Assembly: GCF_026898155.1 (NCBI RefSeq)
Contig: NZ_CP114029.1
Span: 1,495,501 to 1,559,500, forward strand
Source: Jiella pelagia
Lineage (GTDB): Bacteria; Pseudomonadota; Alphaproteobacteria; Rhizobiales; Rhizobiaceae
Reading direction: 5' to 3'
DNA length: 64,000 nt
Part shown: positions 44,362-55,597 of the stretch, piece by piece
Layout of the letters: each line of letters starts with the position of its first letter
Position numbering within the stretch: position 1 is the stretch's first letter
The notes under the pieces: model-generated
Databases searched by the model: none
What the model was told of the DNA's origin: nothing
What the model saw: the letters and a program-made list of their open reading frames with translations, nothing else
Program-made: the position numbers and the translations under genes

Positions 44362-44382
44362 CCCGCCAAAAGGCGGGTCTTT
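44362..44382 (+). terminator. Rho-independent terminator
   Basis: CCCGCC-AAAA-GGCGGG followed by TCTTTCT, 178 bp after the TPR gene, overlapping the end of the convergent GNAT gene region. Confidence 0.65.
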
Positions 44383-44383
44383 C

Positions 44384-45049
44384 TCAGGAGAACCGGAGCT
44401 TCGTCCGTTGCTGGCCTTCGTCGTCAAAGTTGTCAGGATCGAGCCAGGTCTCGTATCCCGCCTTCAGCCGCGGCCAGTCGCGGTCGATCATGGCGAACCA
44501 GGCGGTGTCGCGGTTTTCGCCCTTAACCACCATGTGCTGGAGAAAGACGCCCTCGAAGGCAAAGCCGAAGCGCTGCGCCGCCCGCTTCGACGGCTCGTTC
44601 AAGTCGTTGCATTTCCACTCGAAGCGGCGGAAGCCGAGGGTGTCGAAGACGTACGATGCCGTGAGAAACAGCGCCTCGGTGGCGATGCGCGTGCCGGCGA
44701 TGCCCTCGCCCCAAAGAATGTTGCCGACCTCGACCACGCCATGCCCGGGGACGATCCGCATCAGCGATTGCCGTCCGCCGGCGCGTCCGGTCGCAACGTC
44801 GATCACGGCGAAGAACAAGGGATCGGACGAGGCGGCGACCTGCTCCATCCATTGCCGTAGCGCCACAAGATCCGTGGGCGGATGGTCGAAGAGCCAGCGG
44901 TGGCGCGCACCGGCGTCGGAGTCGATCGCGGCAAACAGGCTTTCGGCATGGCGGGCCGGATCGAGCGGCTCCAGCCGGGCGTAGCGGCCTTCGAGGACGA
45001 CCCTCTCGGGCGTCCTTGCCGGCACGCGGATGGAAATGTCTTCGGTCAT
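44384..45049 (-). CDS. GNAT acetyltransferase, RimJ/RimL type
   Basis: 221 aa from the ATG at 45049 (MTEDISIRVPARTPERVVLEG). RimJ/RimL-like: RYARLEPLDPARHAESLFAA, PLFFAVIDVATGRAGGRQSLMRI, VEVGNILWGEGIAGTRIATEAL (acetyl-CoA loop), FDTLGFRRFEWKCNDLNEPSKRAAQRFGF and EGVFLQHMVVKGENRDTAWFAM. These usually acetylate protein N-termini or small amines. The target is unknown. Longer upstream frame rejected because it leaves the family. Confidence 0.9.
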   Translation of the reverse strand: MTEDISIRVPARTPERVVLEGRYARLEPLDPARHAESLFAAIDSDAGARHRWLFDHPPTDLVALRQWMEQVAASSDPLFFAVIDVATGRAGGRQSLMRIVPGHGVVEVGNILWGEGIAGTRIATEALFLTASYVFDTLGFRRFEWKCNDLNEPSKRAAQRFGFAFEGVFLQHMVVKGENRDTAWFAMIDRDWPRLKAGYETWLDPDNFDDEGQQRTKLRFS

Positions 45050-45287
45050 GGCGCCACGCCCTCTCCTTCCGGGCCACCGCCTGGTTGGAAACCGGCGCGG
45101 CAACCATCGATCGCCACACTTGGATAACAGTCCGGCGGCGAGGACGGCAGGCGCAAAAAAGTGCCGGTGACACAATGGTCGCCGGCACTTCTGGCAATCG
45201 GATGACGGCCCTGCCGTCGATAATCGGCAAGGGACGCCCGAAGGATGCCGAAGCCCCGAGAAGAGGCTTCAGCGAAGGCGCGAGCCG

Positions 45288-46896
45288 TCAGGCCGTCACT
45301 TCGGCGACGTCGAAGGTCAGCGGCTTGGCGCTGGCGATCGCCTTGTGGGCTCGGACCGCGTCGAGGACCTCTTCGGGCACCGGCGAGTCGACATAGAGCA
45401 GCGCGATGGCATCGCCGCCCGGCCGGTTGCGGCCGAGCTGGAAGTTGGCGATGTTGACGCCGGCATTGCCGAAGGTGGTGCCGAGCAGGCCGATGATGCC
45501 GGGCGCGTCGTTGTTCGTCGTATAGACCATGTAGCGGCCGATCTCGGCGTCGAGATTGATGCCCTTGATCTGGATGAAGCGCGGCTTGCCGTCGGAAAAC
45601 ACCGTGCCGGCGACGTCGCGGGTCTGCTTCTCGGTGGTCACCGTCAGCTTGATGTAGGTCTCGAACACGCCGGACTGGTCGCGCCGCGACTCGGTGATCT
45701 GGATGCCGCGTTCCTTTGCCATGATCGGGGCCGAGACCATGTTGACGTCCGCGACCTGGCTCTTGATCAGGCCGGCGAGCGCGGCAGAGGTCAGCGCCTT
45801 GGTGTTCATGGTCGAGACCGTGCCGTCATAGACGATCTCGACCGACTTGATCGCTTCTTCCGTCACCTGACCGACAAAGGCGCCGAGGCACTCGGCGAGC
45901 TTGACGAAGGGGGTGAGGATCGGCGCCTCTTCGGCCGTGATCGACGGCATGTTGATGGCGTTCGAAACCGCTCCGCGCAGGAGATAGTCCGACATCTGCT
46001 CGGCGACCTGCAGCGCGACGTTCTCCTGGGCCTCGGAGGTCGAGGCGCCGAGATGCGGCGTGCAGACGACGCCCGGAAGGCCGAAGAGAACGCTTTCCTT
46101 CGCCGGCTCGGTCTCGAAGACGTCGATGCCGGCGCCCGCCACCTTGCCGGCTTTGATCGCCTCGGCGAGATCGGCCTCGACGACGAGGCCGCCGCGGGCA
46201 CAGTTGATGATGCGCACGCCGGTTTTCATCTTGGCGATCGCCGCTGCGTTGATGATGCCGCGGGTCTTGTCGGTCATCGGCGTGTGGAGGGTGATAAAGT
46301 CGGCGCGCTTGAAGAGGTCGTCGAGGCTCGACCTTCTCGATGCCGAGCTGGGCGGCGCGCTCGGCCGACAGGAACGGATCGAAGGCGACGACGCGCATCT
46401 TCAGGCCGACACCCCGGGAGGCGACGATCGAGCCGATGTTGCCGCAGCCGATGACGCCGAGGGTCTTGCCGGTGATCTCGACGCCCATGAAGCGGTTCTT
46501 CTCCCACTTGCCGGCCTGGGTGGAGGCGTCGGCAGCGGGAAGCTCGCGGGCGACGGCGAACATCATCGCGACGGCGTGTTCGGCCGTGGTGATGGAGTTG
46601 CCGAAGGGCGTGTTCATCACGATGATGCCCTTGCGGCTGGCCGCCGGGATGTCGACGTTGTCGACGCCGATGCCGGCCCGGCCGATGACCTTCAGATTGG
46701 TCGCCGCCTCGATGATCTTCTCGGTGACCTTGGTCGCCGAGCGGATGGCGAGACCGTCATAATTGCCGATGATCTCGAGCAGCTTGTCCTTGTCCTTGCC
46801 GAGCTGCGGCTGGAAGTCGACCTCGATGCCGCGGTCCTTGAAGATCTGGACGGCGGTTTCGGACAGGGCGTCGGATACGAGAACGCGAGGTGCCAT
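45288..46896 (-). CDS. serA: D-3-phosphoglycerate dehydrogenase (single-base frameshift at GAGCTC)
   Basis: Start ATG 46896 (MAPRVLVSDALSETAVQIF). First step of serine synthesis. NAD-binding GVIGCGNIGSIVASRGVG (about 150), NCARGGLVVEADLAEAI (Arg near 240), IDVFETEP (Glu) and CTPHLGAST (His). C-terminal ASB and ACT domains (about 320-535; PGIIGLLGTTFGNAGVNIANF) make it the long form. At 46323-46329 the coding strand reads GAGCCTC; one base fewer gives IEKVELDDLFKRADFITLHT and joins the halves, about 535 aa. serC follows the same direction upstream, separated by dispersed repeats. Confidence 0.95.
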
Positions 46897-46967
46897 GATG
46901 TGTGGTCCTTCGAAAAATGGATGAACGCGGCCGCGACCGCGACGATCTGCGCAGCATTCCCGTCTGG

Positions 46968-47086
46968 TCGTCCCGGGCTTGAACCCGGGATCCATTCCAA
47001 ACCGACCGACGATCTGGATCATCGTCATCACCGGTTTGGCGGCGGAAAAGACTTGGCATGGATCCCGGGTCAAGCCCGGGATGACG
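46968..47086. repeat. Pair of inverted CCCGGG-rich dispersed repeats
   Basis: The left arm (46968-46995) and right arm (47057-47086) are near-perfect reverse complements built around ATCCCGGGTCAAGCCCGGGA, and each arm is itself a CCCGGG hairpin. This is the familiar intergenic REP-like repeat of Rhizobiales and relatives. It lies between serA and serC. Confidence 0.8.
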
Positions 47087-47195
47087 AAGCGTTGGAGCCC
47101 GGCGCTAGGCCGGTAAAGCAAGGCAGCGGAACCGCCTGGAGGCCCGGATGCCGTAGCGTCGAAGATCATCAACTCAGACGCTTGCCGCCCTGAGG

Positions 47196-47317
47196 CCCTC
47201 ATCCTGAGGTGCGAGCCGGCGGAAGGCCGATGAAGCCTCGAAGGGCGAGGGCCGGGGCGCGGCGCCTGTCATCCCTCGCCCTTCAAGGCCGCCTGTGGCG
47301 GCACCTCGGGATGAGGG
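47196..47317. repeat. Large imperfect inverted repeat (REP-like) beside serC
   Basis: CCCTCATCCTGAGGTGC at the left end pairs with GCACCTCGGGATGAGGG at the right; inside, CCTCGAAGGGCGAGGG pairs with CCCTCGCCCTTCAAGG. About 120 bases could fold into one long hairpin 23 bp after the serC stop; a second type of dispersed intergenic repeat, which may also end serC transcription. Confidence 0.75.
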
Positions 47318-47339
47318 ATGATGCAAGCGCCAAGCGCCC

Positions 47340-48515
<1,176 letters not shown>

Positions 48516-48562
48516 CTTGTAGCTATCCTTTCAGATAGGCGCCTCTCGTTGGGGAGAGGTGT
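48516..48562 (-). promoter_or_regulatory. serC RNA motif (leader with two hairpins)
   Basis: Immediately before the serC ATG, on the minus strand, are two hairpins: CCTCTC-CCCAAC-GAGAGG (48559-48542) and CTATC-TGAAAG-GATAG (48538-48523). The second encloses the AAAGGA ribosome site, so folding would hide it. Two hairpins with the second over the Shine-Dalgarno is the described arrangement of the serC motif of alphaproteobacteria, a presumed cis-regulator of translation. Ligand unknown. Confidence 0.75.
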
Positions 48563-48924
48563 CCCGCCGCGGGAGATAGACCAAAGCGGGTGTGCCCGCA
48601 AGCACCAGAAAGCGGGATCGGCTTCCACAAGTCGCCCCGGCAGAGCCCCGGCACGGCCGCCCAAAACGTTAAGTGCCGACCGCCAAATCCCTTTTCAGAG
48701 CCGAGCGAACCGGCGCCGCATTCCGTCTGATCGCGACATCCGCGTCGCGATCAGGCCGCCACTCGCTCGAATTTTCTCCATGCGATCAGAAAGTTGGAGC
48801 GAAACTGGAATTGGTTCCGCCTGCCTTGAAAAAATCTTGTCGTCGCCCGTTTCTGATCACGCTCTCGTCAAACCGATTGACGAAAGAGCCGGTGCGAAAC
48901 GAAGAAAACGCAGCAAGGACACAG
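48563..48924. other. Intergenic between serC and rlpA-like gene
   Basis: About 360 bp with divergent promoters for serC and the RlpA-like gene. No ORF with family features. Confidence 0.5.
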
Positions 48925-49311
48925 ATGAACATCGCGAAGACCATTGCCCTGGCGGTCGCCCTTCTCTCCGCCCCGGCCCTGACCCAGGCGCCGATCATCT
49001 CCGCCGAGGCATTTGCCGGCGCCAAGGCCGGTGCGGGCAACGCATCTTATTACGGCAAGCGCTTTCATGGCCGCCGCACCGCAAACGGCGAGCGCTTCAA
49101 TATGAACGCCATGACGGCGGCTCACAAGTCGCTCCCCTTCGGCACCAAGGTGCGCGTCACCAACCGGCGCAACGGCAAGTCCGTCGTCGTCCGGATCAAC
49201 GATCGCGGCCCCTATGCCCATGGCCGGGTCATCGACCTGTCGCGCGGCGCTGCCTCGCGGATCGGGATGATCCATTCGGGCACCGCACCGGTGCAGATCG
49301 ACATTCTCTGA
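48925..49311 (+). CDS. RlpA-like septal ring lytic transglycosylase domain protein
   Basis: 128 aa from the ATG at 48925, with AAGGA seven bases upstream; a longer open frame is not needed. Signal peptide [20 protein letters not shown]. The mature part is one double-psi beta-barrel: [42 protein letters not shown] and [23 protein letters not shown], with the conserved His and Asp of RlpA. RlpA cuts peptidoglycan strands lacking stem peptides. No SPOR domain, so septal targeting is not encoded. Short form common in Rhizobiales. Confidence 0.9.
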   Translation: MNIAKTIALAVALLSAPALTQAPIISAEAFAGAKAGAGNASYYGKRFHGRRTANGERFNMNAMTAAHKSLPFGTKVRVTNRRNGKSVVVRINDRGPYAHGRVIDLSRGAASRIGMIHSGTAPVQIDIL

Positions 49312-49728
49312 GCGAGCGCTTCCTCCAAGGGGATTCGGTCCAAGGATCGAAATGGGGGTGAGACGAGGCATCGTCTCGACATCATACGCGAGGGGGATGG
49401 GTGAGCGGTTGCTTTCCCACCCAAATTTCAGGTCTTTTCAGCCATTGTGAATTTTGCGCGCTTTCAAGTCGGCGTTGAGCGCGAGCACCATACAGCAACC
49501 ACCAGCTATGCCTGCATCGCTGCCGGTGTCGCCTCCGGTATGATTTTCCCACGCTGCCTGTGCATGACCCACCTGGCGATAAGCCATTGAGGCGGAAGCG
49601 CGAACGCATCGGGCCTGCTGGAATTGTTCGCATACCAGGCCGCGGCGATTGTATACGATCTGCTTGACATCGCGATTTCATCGGCCTCCACTTTGGTCCG
49701 CCGCATTCAAAGCGGACCGGGAGGAACC
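49312..49728. other. Intergenic, 417 bp
   Basis: Between the RlpA-like gene and the secreted hydrolase. Somewhat AT-richer than its surroundings. Must contain the hydrolase promoter; I see no gene, RNA or clear repeat. Confidence 0.5.
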
Positions 49729-51669
49729 ATGAAAACGAATTATTGGCTGCTGGGAGCAGCCGCCGTCGGCCTCGTCGCGGCCGGCGCAAAGACGAGCGAT
49801 GCACGCGTCGTCTCCTTCGACATCGAAAGCCAGGGCCCCGCCTATGACGGCAAGGCGTTTGGCGAAACCGGCGCCTATCGGCGCATCGACGCCGTTGCCC
49901 ATCTCGCCATCGACCCGAAGTCCGAGCGTGGCAAGCGCATCGCCCTCCTCGACAAGGCCCCGGTCAACGACAAGGGCGAAGTCGAGTTCACGACGAAGGT
50001 CACGATTCTTGCGCCGCAGGACGCTGCCAAGGGCTCGGGCACGCTGTTCTACGAGGTGCCCAATCGCGGCCGGAACCTCGCCTTCCCGCTGCTCAACCTG
50101 ACGAGCGCGCCGGCCAGCGTATTTTCCGTCGACGATCCCGGCGACGGCTTTCTGATGTCGCGCGGCTACACCATCGTCTGGAGCGGCTGGCAGGCCGGCA
50201 TCGGCGGCGACCTCATGCAGATGGACGTGCCGGTCGTCTCCGACGTGACGGGCCAGTCGCGCGAGGAGTTCATCTTCGACAAGGCGGGCGAGACGCAGAC
50301 CGTCACCCTCACCTACCCCGCCGCCGATACGGCTCCCGAAAAGGCCACCCTAACGGTGCGCGCCAAGCCCGGCGACGAGCGCCAGACGCCCGAGGGCCTG
50401 TCCTTCCGCTATGTCGACGACCGGACGATCGAGATCACCCGGCCGGATGGCATGGATAACGGCGCGATCTACGAGTTCGTCTACCCGGCGAAGGACGCCG
50501 TGCCGGCGGGCCTTGCCTTCGTCGCCACCGCCGACGTCGTCTCGTTCCTGCGGGGCAATCAGGGTGGCGACGTGGAGAGCCCGATAAGCGGCATCGACCA
50601 CGCCATCGGCATGGGCATCTCCCAGTCAGGGCGTTTCCTGCGGGACTTCATCTATCAGGGCTTCAACGCCGACGAAGGCGGCAGCAAGGTCTTCGACGGC
50701 GCCATGCCGCACATCGCCGGATCGCGCAAGACCTTCACCAACTACCCCTTCGCCCAGCCGGGGCGCTACTCGCGCCAGCATGAGGACCACGACTATCCGG
50801 GCGACCAGTTCCCCTTCTCCTATGCCGAGACGAGCGATCCGGTTTCGGGCGGGAGCGGCAGCATCCTGAAGCTGTGCGGTGAAACCGGCACCTGTCCGAA
50901 GGTGATCCACACCGACACCTCGACGGAATTCTGGCAGGGCCGGGCGAGCCTGGTTTCGACCGCACCGTCTGGCGAACCGCTGACCATGCCGGGCGATGTC
51001 CGGCTGTTCTTCCTCGCCGGCGCCCCGCACTACAATGGCTGGGGCGGCGACCCGAAGCAGACCGACGTCTGTGTCTACCCGTCGAACCCGGTCAGCGCCG
51101 GGCCAACCATGCGGGCGCTCGTCGCAGCCATGGACGAGTGGGTCGGGGACGGCACGACGCCGCCAGAGAGTGCCTTCCCGGGCCTTCAAACAGACCAGCT
51201 CGTCGATCCCGCCGCGCTCGCCCTGCCGACGCTCGACGGCACCCAACCTTCGCCGATGCCGAACCCGCTGGCGGTTGTGGACCATTCCGTGACGCCGCCG
51301 AAGGCCGGCAAGGCCTACAAGGTGATGGTGCCGAAGACCGATGGCGACGGCCTGCCGCAGGGCGGCATCCAGGAACCCGTCATCGCCGCGCCGGCCGGCA
51401 CCTACTGGGGCTGGAACCTGCGGGCGAAGGGGTACGCCGAGGGCGATCTCTGCAGCCTGACCGGCAGCTTCGTCGCCTTCCCGAAGACCGCCGGCAGCAA
51501 CTCCGACAGCCGCGAGCCGCTCGATGCCCGCTACGCCGACGCGGCAGCCTACCGGGCCGCGGCCAAGAAGGCGGCGGAAGACCTGGTCGCAAAGCGCCTG
51601 ATGCTCGAGGGCGACGTCGAGCGCGTGGTGGAGGACGCTGCAAGGCGCTACGGCGCCGTCGCGCAATGA
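49729..51669 (+). CDS. Secreted alpha/beta hydrolase domain protein (PF20091-like)
   Basis: 646 aa from the ATG at 49729, preceded by GGGAGGA. Signal peptide MKTNYWLLGAAAVGLVAAGA, cleavage near SDA-RV. Large hydrolase of the alpha/beta hydrolase domain type: FGETGAYRRIDAVAHLAIDP, LFYEVPNRGRNLAFPLLN, GFLMSRGYTIVWSGWQ, GMGISQSGRFLRDFIYQGFN (nucleophile Ser in G-x-S-x-S-G), RSRHEDHDYPGDQFPF-like and APHYNGWGG (candidate His). Members are periplasmic esterases of unknown substrate. Alone in its transcript as far as seen. Confidence 0.8.
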   Translation: MKTNYWLLGAAAVGLVAAGAKTSDARVVSFDIESQGPAYDGKAFGETGAYRRIDAVAHLAIDPKSERGKRIALLDKAPVNDKGEVEFTTKVTILAPQDAAKGSGTLFYEVPNRGRNLAFPLLNLTSAPASVFSVDDPGDGFLMSRGYTIVWSGWQAGIGGDLMQMDVPVVSDVTGQSREEFIFDKAGETQTVTLTYPAADTAPEKATLTVRAKPGDERQTPEGLSFRYVDDRTIEITRPDGMDNGAIYEFVYPAKDAVPAGLAFVATADVVSFLRGNQGGDVESPISGIDHAIGMGISQSGRFLRDFIYQGFNADEGGSKVFDGAMPHIAGSRKTFTNYPFAQPGRYSRQHEDHDYPGDQFPFSYAETSDPVSGGSGSILKLCGETGTCPKVIHTDTSTEFWQGRASLVSTAPSGEPLTMPGDVRLFFLAGAPHYNGWGGDPKQTDVCVYPSNPVSAGPTMRALVAAMDEWVGDGTTPPESAFPGLQTDQLVDPAALALPTLDGTQPSPMPNPLAVVDHSVTPPKAGKAYKVMVPKTDGDGLPQGGIQEPVIAAPAGTYWGWNLRAKGYAEGDLCSLTGSFVAFPKTAGSNSDSREPLDARYADAAAYRAAAKKAAEDLVAKRLMLEGDVERVVEDAARRYGAVAQ

Positions 51670-51909
51670 AGCTCGGCCGGCCCGTTTTCCCACGGGCCGG
51701 CCACCCCGCGTCGTCGCCGCAGGAACGGACGAGGCAGATGTCTCGGCCCAGCCCCAGGCACCATCGACGAATCCCGGATCTGCCTCCGGCGCCTGCCGTC
51801 CGATCAAGTTCTCGCCGCATTTTTCCAGAGCGGGTGGAACCCGATCCGACGCGGGCGCCTTTATGCTGCAAGTCGAACAGATGAGATCCGATGATCTCCG
51901 AGGAGCAGT

Positions 51910-52182
51910 ATGATGATTGCCGGAATCAGTAAATTTGTCGCCATTGCACTGATACTTGGCACTGCTCCGACCATGACCCTTGCTCAAGAGAACAACTCGC
52001 AGCAGAGCTTCGAGGTCTCCAGCCTTCGACTGTCGAGCCTGCCGATTCCGACATCGCGGGCGCAAGCGCTCGGCACGCAGGACGATGCCGCGCCGGATGC
52101 CGCCACGGCTCCGAAGATCCGCCGCACCGCCGACGGTATCCGAATCGTCGGCGCGGTGTATTTTCCCGAGGATCGCAACTAA
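51910..52182 (+). CDS. Small secreted protein, unknown function
   Basis: 90 aa with a GAGGAG ribosome site nine bases upstream. N-terminus MMIAGISKFVAIALILGTAP is a signal peptide ending near TLA-QE. The mature 65 residues are Ser/Ala-rich with LRLSSLPIPTSRAQAL and a C-terminal IRRTADGIRIVGAVYFPEDRN. I do not recognise it. No Cys, so a lipoprotein is excluded. Real-gene status rests on the ribosome site and signal peptide. Confidence 0.6.
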   Translation: MMIAGISKFVAIALILGTAPTMTLAQENNSQQSFEVSSLRLSSLPIPTSRAQALGTQDDAAPDAATAPKIRRTADGIRIVGAVYFPEDRN

Positions 52183-52456
52183 AGGCCGCCCGGCGCAAAG
52201 CGGCACCGGCAAGACGTCGCGTTCGACGCTCGGCTTGGCGTTTCGCCAACCACATCTCATCGCTTTCGACTGCAACCGCCCCGCTTGCGCCCTTGCGCGC
52301 CTCGGCGCACACTCGCCCCACGAAGACTTTCGGCCTGGAGGCGCCGGACCTTTCAAAACCGCCAGCAATAGGCGGAGGTCCGGCGATGGTCAGAGGGTTC
52401 CGGCCGATGATCGGCGCGTCCACCCGCGCGCCAACATCAGTCATGTGGGAGGAAAC

Positions 52457-54284
52457 ATGAGCGAGACACTGGAACGGCCGTCGACGGCGGTGGCAAATCC
52501 CGCACGCACCCAGGCGGAGGCCTGGCTTCGTGATTTTGAAACAGCACTTGCGGCAGGCGATGCAGACACGGCGGCTTCGATGTTTGCCGCCACCAGCTTC
52601 TGGCGCGATCTCATCGCCTTCACCTGGAACATCAAGACAGTCGAGAACCCGGACGGCGTCAGGGAGATGCTCGGCGCCGTTCTGTCCGGCGTCGCTCCTC
52701 GCAACTTCGCGCTCTCCGAGGAGCCGGGCGAGGATGGCGGCATCATCACCGCCTTCTTCACCTTCGAGACCGATGTCGCCCGCGGCGAAGGCGTCCTGCG
52801 CCTGAAGGACGGGAAAGCCTGGACTTTCCTCACCGCCATGACCGAGCCTCAAGGGCTTCGAGGAGCCGATGAGCGAGCGCCGGCCCATGGGCGCCGAGCA
52901 CGGGCAGGACACCAACCGCAAGAGCTGGCTGGAAAAGCGCGAGGACGAGGCGCGCGACCTCGGCTATGGCATCCAGCCCTTCACGGTGATCATCGGCGGC
53001 GGCCAGGGCGGCATCGCACTCGGCGCCCGGCTGCGCCAGCTCGGCGTCCCAACGATCATCGTCGAGAAGAACGACAGGCCCGGCGATTCCTGGCGCAAGC
53101 GCTACAAGTCGCTCTGCCTGCATGATCCGGTCTGGTACGACCACCTGCCCTACATCCCGTTCCCGGCGAACTGGCCGGTCTTCTCGCCGAAGGACAAGAT
53201 CGGCGACTGGCTGGAAATGTACACGCGGGTCATGGAGCTGAACTACTGGTCGAGGACGACGGCGAAAAGTGCCCGTTTCGACCAGGAAAAGGGCGAGTGG
53301 GAGATCGTCGTTGACCGCGACGGCGAGGAGGTCACGCTCCGGCCGAAGGAACTGATCTTCGCCACCGGCATGTCCGCCAAGCCGAACATGCCGCAGTTTC
53401 CCGGCATGGATCGGTTCAAGGGCGAGCAGCAGCACTCCTCCCAGCACCCCGGCCCGGACGCCTATGCGGGCAAAAAGGTCGTCGTCATCGGCTCGAACAA
53501 TTCGGCCCATGACATCTGCGCCGCGCTTTACGAAGGCGGCGCCGACGTGACGATGGTGCAGCGCTCGACCACGCACATCGTCCGCTCCGAGCCCTTGATG
53601 AAACACGGGCTCGGCAGCCTCTATTCGGAACAGGCGGTCAAGTCCGGCATCGACACGCACAAGGCGGACATGATCTTCGCCTCGATCCCCTACCGGATCC
53701 TGCACGAGTTCCAGATCCCGATCTACGAGAAGATCAAAGAGGTCGACGCGGACTTCTACGCCGCTCTCGAGAAGGCCGGCTTCCAGCTCGACTGGGGCGC
53801 CGACGGCTCGGGCCTGTTCATGAAATATCTTCGGCGCGGCTCCGGCTACTACATCGACGTCGGCGCCTCGCAGCTGATCATCGACGGCAAGATCAAGCTG
53901 AAGGCCGGCCAGGTCGAGGAGATCACCGAGACCGGCGTCCGGCTTGCCGACGGCACCGAGCTGCCGGCGGACCTTATCGTCTATGCGACGGGCTATGGCT
54001 CGATGAACGGCTGGGTCGCCGATCTCGTCGGCCAGGATGCCGCCGACATGGTCGGCAAGGTCTGGGGTCTCGGCTCGGATACGCCGAAGGATCCCGGCCC
54101 CTGGGAAGGCGAACAGCGCAACATGTGGAAGCCGACGCAGGTCGAGCATCTGTGGTTCCACGGCGGCAACCTGCACCAGTCGCGGCACTATTCACTCTAT
54201 CTGGCGCTGCAGCTGAAGGCGCGGATGGAGAACATCCCGACGCCGGTCTGGGGATTGCAGGAGACCCATCACCTCGGGCGCTGA
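52457..54284 (+). CDS. Flavin-containing monooxygenase with N-terminal NTF2-like domain (single-base frameshift at GAGCTC)
   Basis: ATG 52457 with GGGAGGA upstream. At 52844-52850 the sequence is GAGCCTC; removing a base gives FLTAMTELKGFEEPMSERRP and one protein of about 608 aa. Residues 1-130 resemble a SnoaL/NTF2-like cone (FETALAAGDADTAASMFAAT, SFWRDLIAFTWNIKT). FAD-binding IIGGGQGGIALGARLRQLGV near 178, then RPGDSWRKRYKSLCLHDPVWYDHLPYIPFP (BVMO/FMO-like), ATGMSAKPNMPQFPG, and NADP-binding VVVIGSNNSAHDICAAL near 345. Oxygenates an unknown substrate. Standing alone between two small genes. The frameshift is judged artefactual. Confidence 0.9.
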
Positions 54285-54479
54285 GGCGGCAAATCGATCG
54301 CCAGTTGGCGGGGGTCGAGAGGCGGGGCCGGGGGGGCGCCGCCGCCTCTCGGTTGCGTATGTCACGATGGATCGAAAGTTGTCTTCGGCGTTAACCAGCT
54401 TTACCGCGGGCTTGCAACCTTCTTCCTCCGGCGCCGTTACTAATGCGATCATACATTCTGCAAAAGAGGAGTGCCAGCC

Positions 54480-54644
54480 ATGATCGGTTGGGCTATTACT
54501 TTCCTGGTCGTCGCATTGATTGCCGCCATTCTTGGTTTCGGCGGTATCGCCGGCACAGCGGTCGGCATCGCCAAGATCATCTTCTTCGTGGCGATCGTCC
54601 TGTTCGTTCTGTCGCTGATCTTCGGTCGTCGGCGGGCGCTGTAA
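54480..54644 (+). CDS. DUF1328 small membrane protein
   Basis: 54 aa: [20 protein letters not shown], then [20 protein letters not shown], ending LIFGRRRAL. Two membrane helices with the GFGGIAG turn identify the DUF1328/YtjA family, often stress-induced. Too short for most ORF callers. Followed by a terminator. Confidence 0.9.
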   Translation: MIGWAITFLVVALIAAILGFGGIAGTAVGIAKIIFFVAIVLFVLSLIFGRRRAL

Positions 54645-54730
54645 CTCTGGCGTCAAGAGAATCGCAAGCGAATTCTGGCGGCCGTTATTGCCTATATTTA
54701 GGCCGCGACCAAATTGCGACAATTCCTCAT

Positions 54731-54758
54731 CCCTCGGGTCATGCCCGGGGGATTTTTG
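54731..54758 (+). terminator. Rho-independent terminator
   Basis: CCCTCGGG-TCAT-GCCCGGGGG-style stem with GATTTTTG after it, 87 bp beyond the DUF1328 gene and just before the IS. Confidence 0.75.
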
Positions 54759-54774
54759 TGTCAGAGGCGTGCTA

Positions 54775-55595
54775 GGGTCTGTTGAGATTTGGGATTCCAC
54801 TCGGGGCTCGAAAGTGATTCAAGCTCCGAATGGAACGATTTGTGCTGACGGACGCCCAATGGGCGAAGATGGAACCGCATTGCCTGGGCAAGCCGACGGA
54901 TCCCGGGCGCAGCGGGAGCGACAATCGGCTCTTCATCGAGGCGGTTCTTTGGATCGTGCGAACCGGAAGCCCTTGGCGAGACCTGCCATCGCTCTTCGGC
55001 AACTGGAACACCGTCTTCAAGCGATATCGAGACTGGGTCAAAGCCGACGTCTTCGTCCGGCTATTCGAGGCCTGCTCGCACGAGCCCGATATGGAATACG
55101 CCATGGTCGACGCCACCATCGTCAAGGTCCACCGCCACGGCCAGGGCGCAAAAGGGGGACTCAGAGTCAGGCCATCGGCCGCTCCAAAGGCGGCATGACC
55201 ACCAAGATCCTTGCCCTTACCGATGCCCTTGGCAATCTCGTCCGTTTCGTCCTGCTGCCGGGCCAGCGCTTCGACACCGTCGGGGTTCCTCCTCTGATCG
55301 ATGGCGTATGCTTTGGCGGACTGATCGCCGACAAAGCCTTCGACAGCAACTCCATCATCCTCGAATTGACCGAGCGCGGCTCCAAGGCGGTCATCGCCCA
55401 GCACCCAAGACGTGCTTCGCCGCTGCAGATCGACGATGACCTCTACAAGTGGCGTCATCTCATCGAAAACTTCTTCGGCAAACTCAAAGAGTTCAAGCGG
55501 ATCGCCATGCGCGCCGACAAGACCGACCAGAGCTTCGAAGCCGCCATCCACCTCGCCGCCGCCGTCATCCATTCGCGATGATCCTCAACAGACCC
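54775..55595 (+). mobile_element. IS5 family insertion sequence, IS427-like group (821 bp)
   Basis: Terminal inverted repeats GGGTCTGTTGAG at 54775 and its complement CTCAACAGACCC ending at 55595. A TA flanks each side (54773-54774 and 55596-55597), fitting a TA target. The single transposase is read through a -1 frameshift. Both ends and all catalytic residues look intact, so the copy may be active. Confidence 0.9.
54830..55581 (+). CDS. IS5/IS427 transposase made by -1 programmed frameshift
   Basis: The first frame (54830-55198) encodes the N-terminal part MERFVLTDAQWAKMEPHCLG and RTGSPWRDLPSLFGNWNTVF with the first catalytic Asp in AMVDATIVKVHRHGQGAKGG. At the slippery GCAAAAGGGGGA (55148-55159) a -1 shift gives KGGTQSQAIGRSKGGMTTKI and continues to 55581 with the second Asp (LIADKAFDSN) and Glu (HLIENFFGKLKEFKRIA). 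About 250 aa in full. Unlike the GAGCTC indels, this shift is a known feature of the group. Confidence 0.88.
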
Positions 55596-55597
55596 TA

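Noticed and set aside
55148..55159. IS427-like transposase frameshift as another artefact
   Set aside because: The A4G5 slippery run and -1 fusion are normal for this IS group. The same holds for the A7 run in the IS630 copy at 56031.
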